Shown here piece by piece: positions 61,811 through 64,000 of a DNA stretch of 64,000 nt. A model generated the notes under the pieces. That model did not search any database. It worked only from the letters and a program-made list of their open reading frames with translations, and was not told the origin of the DNA. Location: assembly GCA_964608915.1 (NCBI GenBank), contig CAZSQA010000004.1:62001-126000 (forward strand), in the 5' to 3' direction. A program made the translations under genes and the position numbers. The first letter of the stretch is position 1. Each line of letters begins with the position of its first letter. This DNA comes from QWQI01 sp964608915. Its GTDB lineage: Bacteria > Planctomycetota > Planctomycetia > Isosphaerales > Isosphaeraceae.

Positions 61811-63397
61811 CTACAAGTTCTGCATCATCGTCGGCCAGATCTTGAAGACGAAAACCAGGGTGGTGAGCCCCAGGTAGAACAGACCGCAGGCGAGTATGCC
61901 GGCGACCTGATACCAGCGCGGTCGAATGGCCGCGGGCAGGAGCCGAAGATTGATCCAGAGCACCTGGAAGGATGTGACGCCCAGCGCGAGATTATTGAAA
62001 TTCGCGATGAAATCGGTCATGAGCTTCGGCGCATTGCTGAAACACCAGGCGAAAATGAAGGACCAGGTCACATACACGGACAGAATCCCGTAGTAGATGT
62101 ATTTCACCTGATTCGGTTTCATGCCGGATCGCACGCGGCGGGAGGCCGTCCAGATGCTGTCCGTCCAGCGGCGGCTGAAATCGTCTACGATCGACATCTG
62201 GCTCGGCAGCATCACCATCAGCCCCGTGAACAGCGCCACGATCCACAAAACCTGGGAAATTACCGGCAGGAACCCCGCATTTCGAAGTCCGTCGGCCGTG
62301 ATGATCGCCTGGGCCACGGCGGTTTGCTCCGGCGTGATCGTCGAATATCGCACGAACTGCATCGAAAGCAGCGCCGGCAGGGCCATGCCCATGAAGCAAC
62401 CGGGCATCCAGACGACGAGCTGGTCCGTCAGCACGTATCTCCACCAGCCTTTCCATCGGCTCATGTTTTCAGCGGTCAGCTCGAACACCTTGCCGACGTG
62501 GCTCAGCGTAATGTCATGGCCCCCGATCGCGCTGGGAATGGCACCGACCTGGCTGCCCATGCCCCAGCCCTTATCGCGCACGAAGTTCGAATAGGTCGAA
62601 TTGGCCAGTCCGCCGCCACCGGCATAGCCAGCGAAAGCACCGAGCATGACGATCGAAGCCGTGGAGACGACGGGCCACTCGCCTGTCTGCCATTTCTGGG
62701 CGAACGCGTTGGCGACGACTTCGCCCCCCTGACCGTCGCTGACCGGCACGTTACCGAACTTTACGAAGCCGCTGAACACGTTCCACCAGTTTTCGGGGCT
62801 CACGCAGGTCACGCCCAGGATCAGGCAAAATCCGAGTACCACGAACACCTTGGCCGTCATCACCACCTGCAGAACGTTGTAAACCTTGCGCCCGACGAGC
62901 ACGGGAACCACGACGGCGAAGAGGCAGGCGTAAGCCAGCGGCGTGATCAGCCAGCGATCGTCGAGCGTCGGCGGCCGACCCAGATACAGCGATGCGATCA
63001 TCGCCGCTCCGTGCGTGGAAAGGCCAGGCACCAGGGCCGACGAATTCAGAAGGATCATCAGCCCGACCCAGAACATCGGCCCGGGGCTGCAGCGCATGAA
63101 GCCCGTGAAAACCGGCTCGCCGCAATACAGGGCATACCGGCCGCATTCGACGTTATAGAACACCTGTAGAATTATGGCCACCGTCGCGAGCCACATCAGG
63201 CCGCCGCCGTATTTCGCAGTGACGGAAGGGCCCAGCAGCCATTCGCCGCCACCGATCTGAATGCCCATCATGACGATGCCGGGGCCGATGAAGCTCGTCC
63301 AGCGCCGCCAGCGGATCGGCTCCGGCTCCGGCAATTCGCCGATCGTCCAGGGCGGAATGCGATTGCGTGATTCACTGACTGGCTCTGTCGTCGTCAT
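61811..63397 (-). CDS. Nramp-like membrane transporter
   Basis: Polytopic inner-membrane protein of 528 residues with 11-12 hydrophobic segments. It belongs to an Nramp-like group common in planctomycetes, judging from the start GPGIVMMGIQIGGGEWLLGP, which resembles the first Nramp helix with its unwound centre. The canonical Nramp metal motif DPGN is not present there (IGGGEW instead), so metal specificity should not be assumed. The substrate may be a different cation or an organic compound. The start at 63397 follows GAGGA. An upstream ATG at 63469 would add 24 residues without a hydrophobic stretch. Position in the middle of a catabolic-type operon favours uptake of the pathway's substrate, an inference. 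Confidence 0.8.
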   Translation of the reverse strand: MTTTEPVSESRNRIPPWTIGELPEPEPIRWRRWTSFIGPGIVMMGIQIGGGEWLLGPSVTAKYGGGLMWLATVAIILQVFYNVECGRYALYCGEPVFTGFMRCSPGPMFWVGLMILLNSSALVPGLSTHGAAMIASLYLGRPPTLDDRWLITPLAYACLFAVVVPVLVGRKVYNVLQVVMTAKVFVVLGFCLILGVTCVSPENWWNVFSGFVKFGNVPVSDGQGGEVVANAFAQKWQTGEWPVVSTASIVMLGAFAGYAGGGGLANSTYSNFVRDKGWGMGSQVGAIPSAIGGHDITLSHVGKVFELTAENMSRWKGWWRYVLTDQLVVWMPGCFMGMALPALLSMQFVRYSTITPEQTAVAQAIITADGLRNAGFLPVISQVLWIVALFTGLMVMLPSQMSIVDDFSRRWTDSIWTASRRVRSGMKPNQVKYIYYGILSVYVTWSFIFAWCFSNAPKLMTDFIANFNNLALGVTSFQVLWINLRLLPAAIRPRWYQVAGILACGLFYLGLTTLVFVFKIWPTMMQNL

Positions 63398-63428
63398 GCG
63401 CTCGGTCCTCGATCTCGATCGGCAAAAT

Positions 63429-64000
63429 TCAATCGAGCACCAGTGCGATCGCCCGGCCCGGTCCGCCATGGCAATCCCGCACCTTCAAAGCAGCGAACAG
63501 AAAATGCACATGCTTCCCCGCGGGCAGACTGCCCAGATTGTGCAAAAATTCGACGCCCGCCATTTCGGACGAGCCGAGAGCCCAGTACGTCATCGCCGCA
63601 CGTTTCGGGGCGACGCCGCCCAGGTCGGGGGCATCCGTCGCCACGCACCGAACGCCCTTCGATTTCAAATATCGAATGGTATCCGGCCCCGGCGCGGGCC
63701 AGCCTTCCGCCTTGCCTGCCAGAGGATCGGCCCAGACCCCCTTGTCGTCAGGGGCGGGCTTCAAGTGAGTGTCCAGATGCCCGGTTCGGAAGACGATCAC
63801 CTGGTCAGGGCCGATCGGACCATGGGCGGCCTCGTCGGCCCTGATGGCTTCGACCGTGATTTCCGGCGACACTGGCCACGATGACCGCTGTGTCGAACCC
63901 ACGAGCTTGCGGACGTCAACGACCCGCAGCTTGCCTGATGTCCATTCCAGCGGAACCTGCTCGGCCGTCATCGCCGAAGTGCCGCGCGGGCCATGCTTCG
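63429..64000 (-). CDS. Cyclase-family hydrolase, 5' part outside window
   Basis: Member of the cyclase/kynurenine-formamidase-like hydrolase family. The frame stays open beyond the internal ATG at 63971 to the window edge, so only the C-terminal part of about 190 residues is seen. HGPRGTSAMTAEQVPLEW resembles the family's HxGTHxDxPxH region, though several of the usual histidines are not visible in this stretch. Further on, RTGHLD and ATDAPDLGG fit the family core. The metal site may lie in the part that is cut off. It ends 31 bases before the transporter gene and would be first or near first in the operon. A role in opening a cyclic or amide intermediate is possible but not shown. Confidence 0.75.
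   Translation of the reverse strand, partial: KHGPRGTSAMTAEQVPLEWTSGKLRVVDVRKLVGSTQRSSWPVSPEITVEAIRADEAAHGPIGPDQVIVFRTGHLDTHLKPAPDDKGVWADPLAGKAEGWPAPGPDTIRYLKSKGVRCVATDAPDLGGVAPKRAAMTYWALGSSEMAGVEFLHNLGSLPAGKHVHFLFAALKVRDCHGGPGRAIALVLD

Noticed and set aside
61790..63169. A 459-codon plus-strand frame opposite the transporter gene
   Set aside because: Its His/Arg/Asp-rich product is the complement of a hydrophobic membrane-protein gene, with no domain or ribosome binding site.

Overview
The window looks like a chromosomal segment of a Planctomycetota bacterium, probably from the Isosphaerales/Gemmatales side of the phylum. This is inferred from gene content, not from a marker gene. Four predicted surface proteins carry a planctomycete-type N-terminal motif (variants of L-E-x-R-x-L/V-x-S/T) instead of a clear signal peptide. 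There are also two ECF sigma factor/membrane Ser-Thr kinase pairs, a third TPR kinase with a zinc-ribbon N-terminus, WD40-kinase fusions, and secreted DUF1573, Pectate_lyase_3 and Gfo/Idh proteins. The DNA is moderately GC-rich.

Layout. 1-22,900 is mostly ordinary chromosome: the 3' end of an NhaA antiporter gene, an orphan surface protein, a large secreted alpha/beta hydrolase, and a three-gene envelope operon (glycosyltransferase, a protein with two lipopolysaccharide-kinase-like domains, a lipoprotein metallopeptidase). Then come a DUF1573 protein, tRNA-Asp, surE, a lipoprotein FKBP isomerase, a two-module pectate-lyase-like protein, a second glycosyltransferase, an oxidoreductase, an SDR, a dihydroxyacetophenone-dioxygenase-type cupin, an unrecognised exported protein with four internal modules, a metallophosphoesterase and tRNA-Arg. 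About 0.9 kb after tRNA-Arg holds no convincing gene.

23,037-39,716 is one uninterrupted reading frame of 5559 codons, preceded by a TIGR03032-type gene. Its product is a mosaic surface protein. It has five right-handed beta-helix modules with Ig-like linkers, an autotransporter-like beta section, then a roughly 1220-residue array of about 110 eleven-residue repeats (x-L-Q-x-Y-L-x-x-N-P-x). These are followed by a zinc metalloprotease domain whose two halves are separated by six GxGYTSAP-type repeats, a pre-peptidase C-terminal-like domain, Ig-like and MBG domains, and a DUF4214-like tail. The hendecad array and the split peptidase are the most unusual things in the window.

39,866-57,300 is a regulatory and secreted block: a TPR kinase, a sigma factor/WD40-kinase operon, an IS630-type transposase remnant, a matrixin-like protease lacking the third zinc histidine, a second sigma/TPR-kinase operon, and an FG-GAP plus Ig-like surface protein ending in 15 glycines. 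The two regulatory pairs lie on either side of, and may control, large exported proteins; this is a neighbourhood inference only.

57,526-64,000 is a minus-strand catabolic-looking operon. In transcription order it encodes a cyclase-family hydrolase (cut by the window end), an Nramp-like transporter, an SDR whose catalytic lysine is replaced by methionine, a fused alpha-beta E1 2-oxoacid dehydrogenase, and an E2 acyltransferase with two E3-binding domains. No E3 gene is present in the window.
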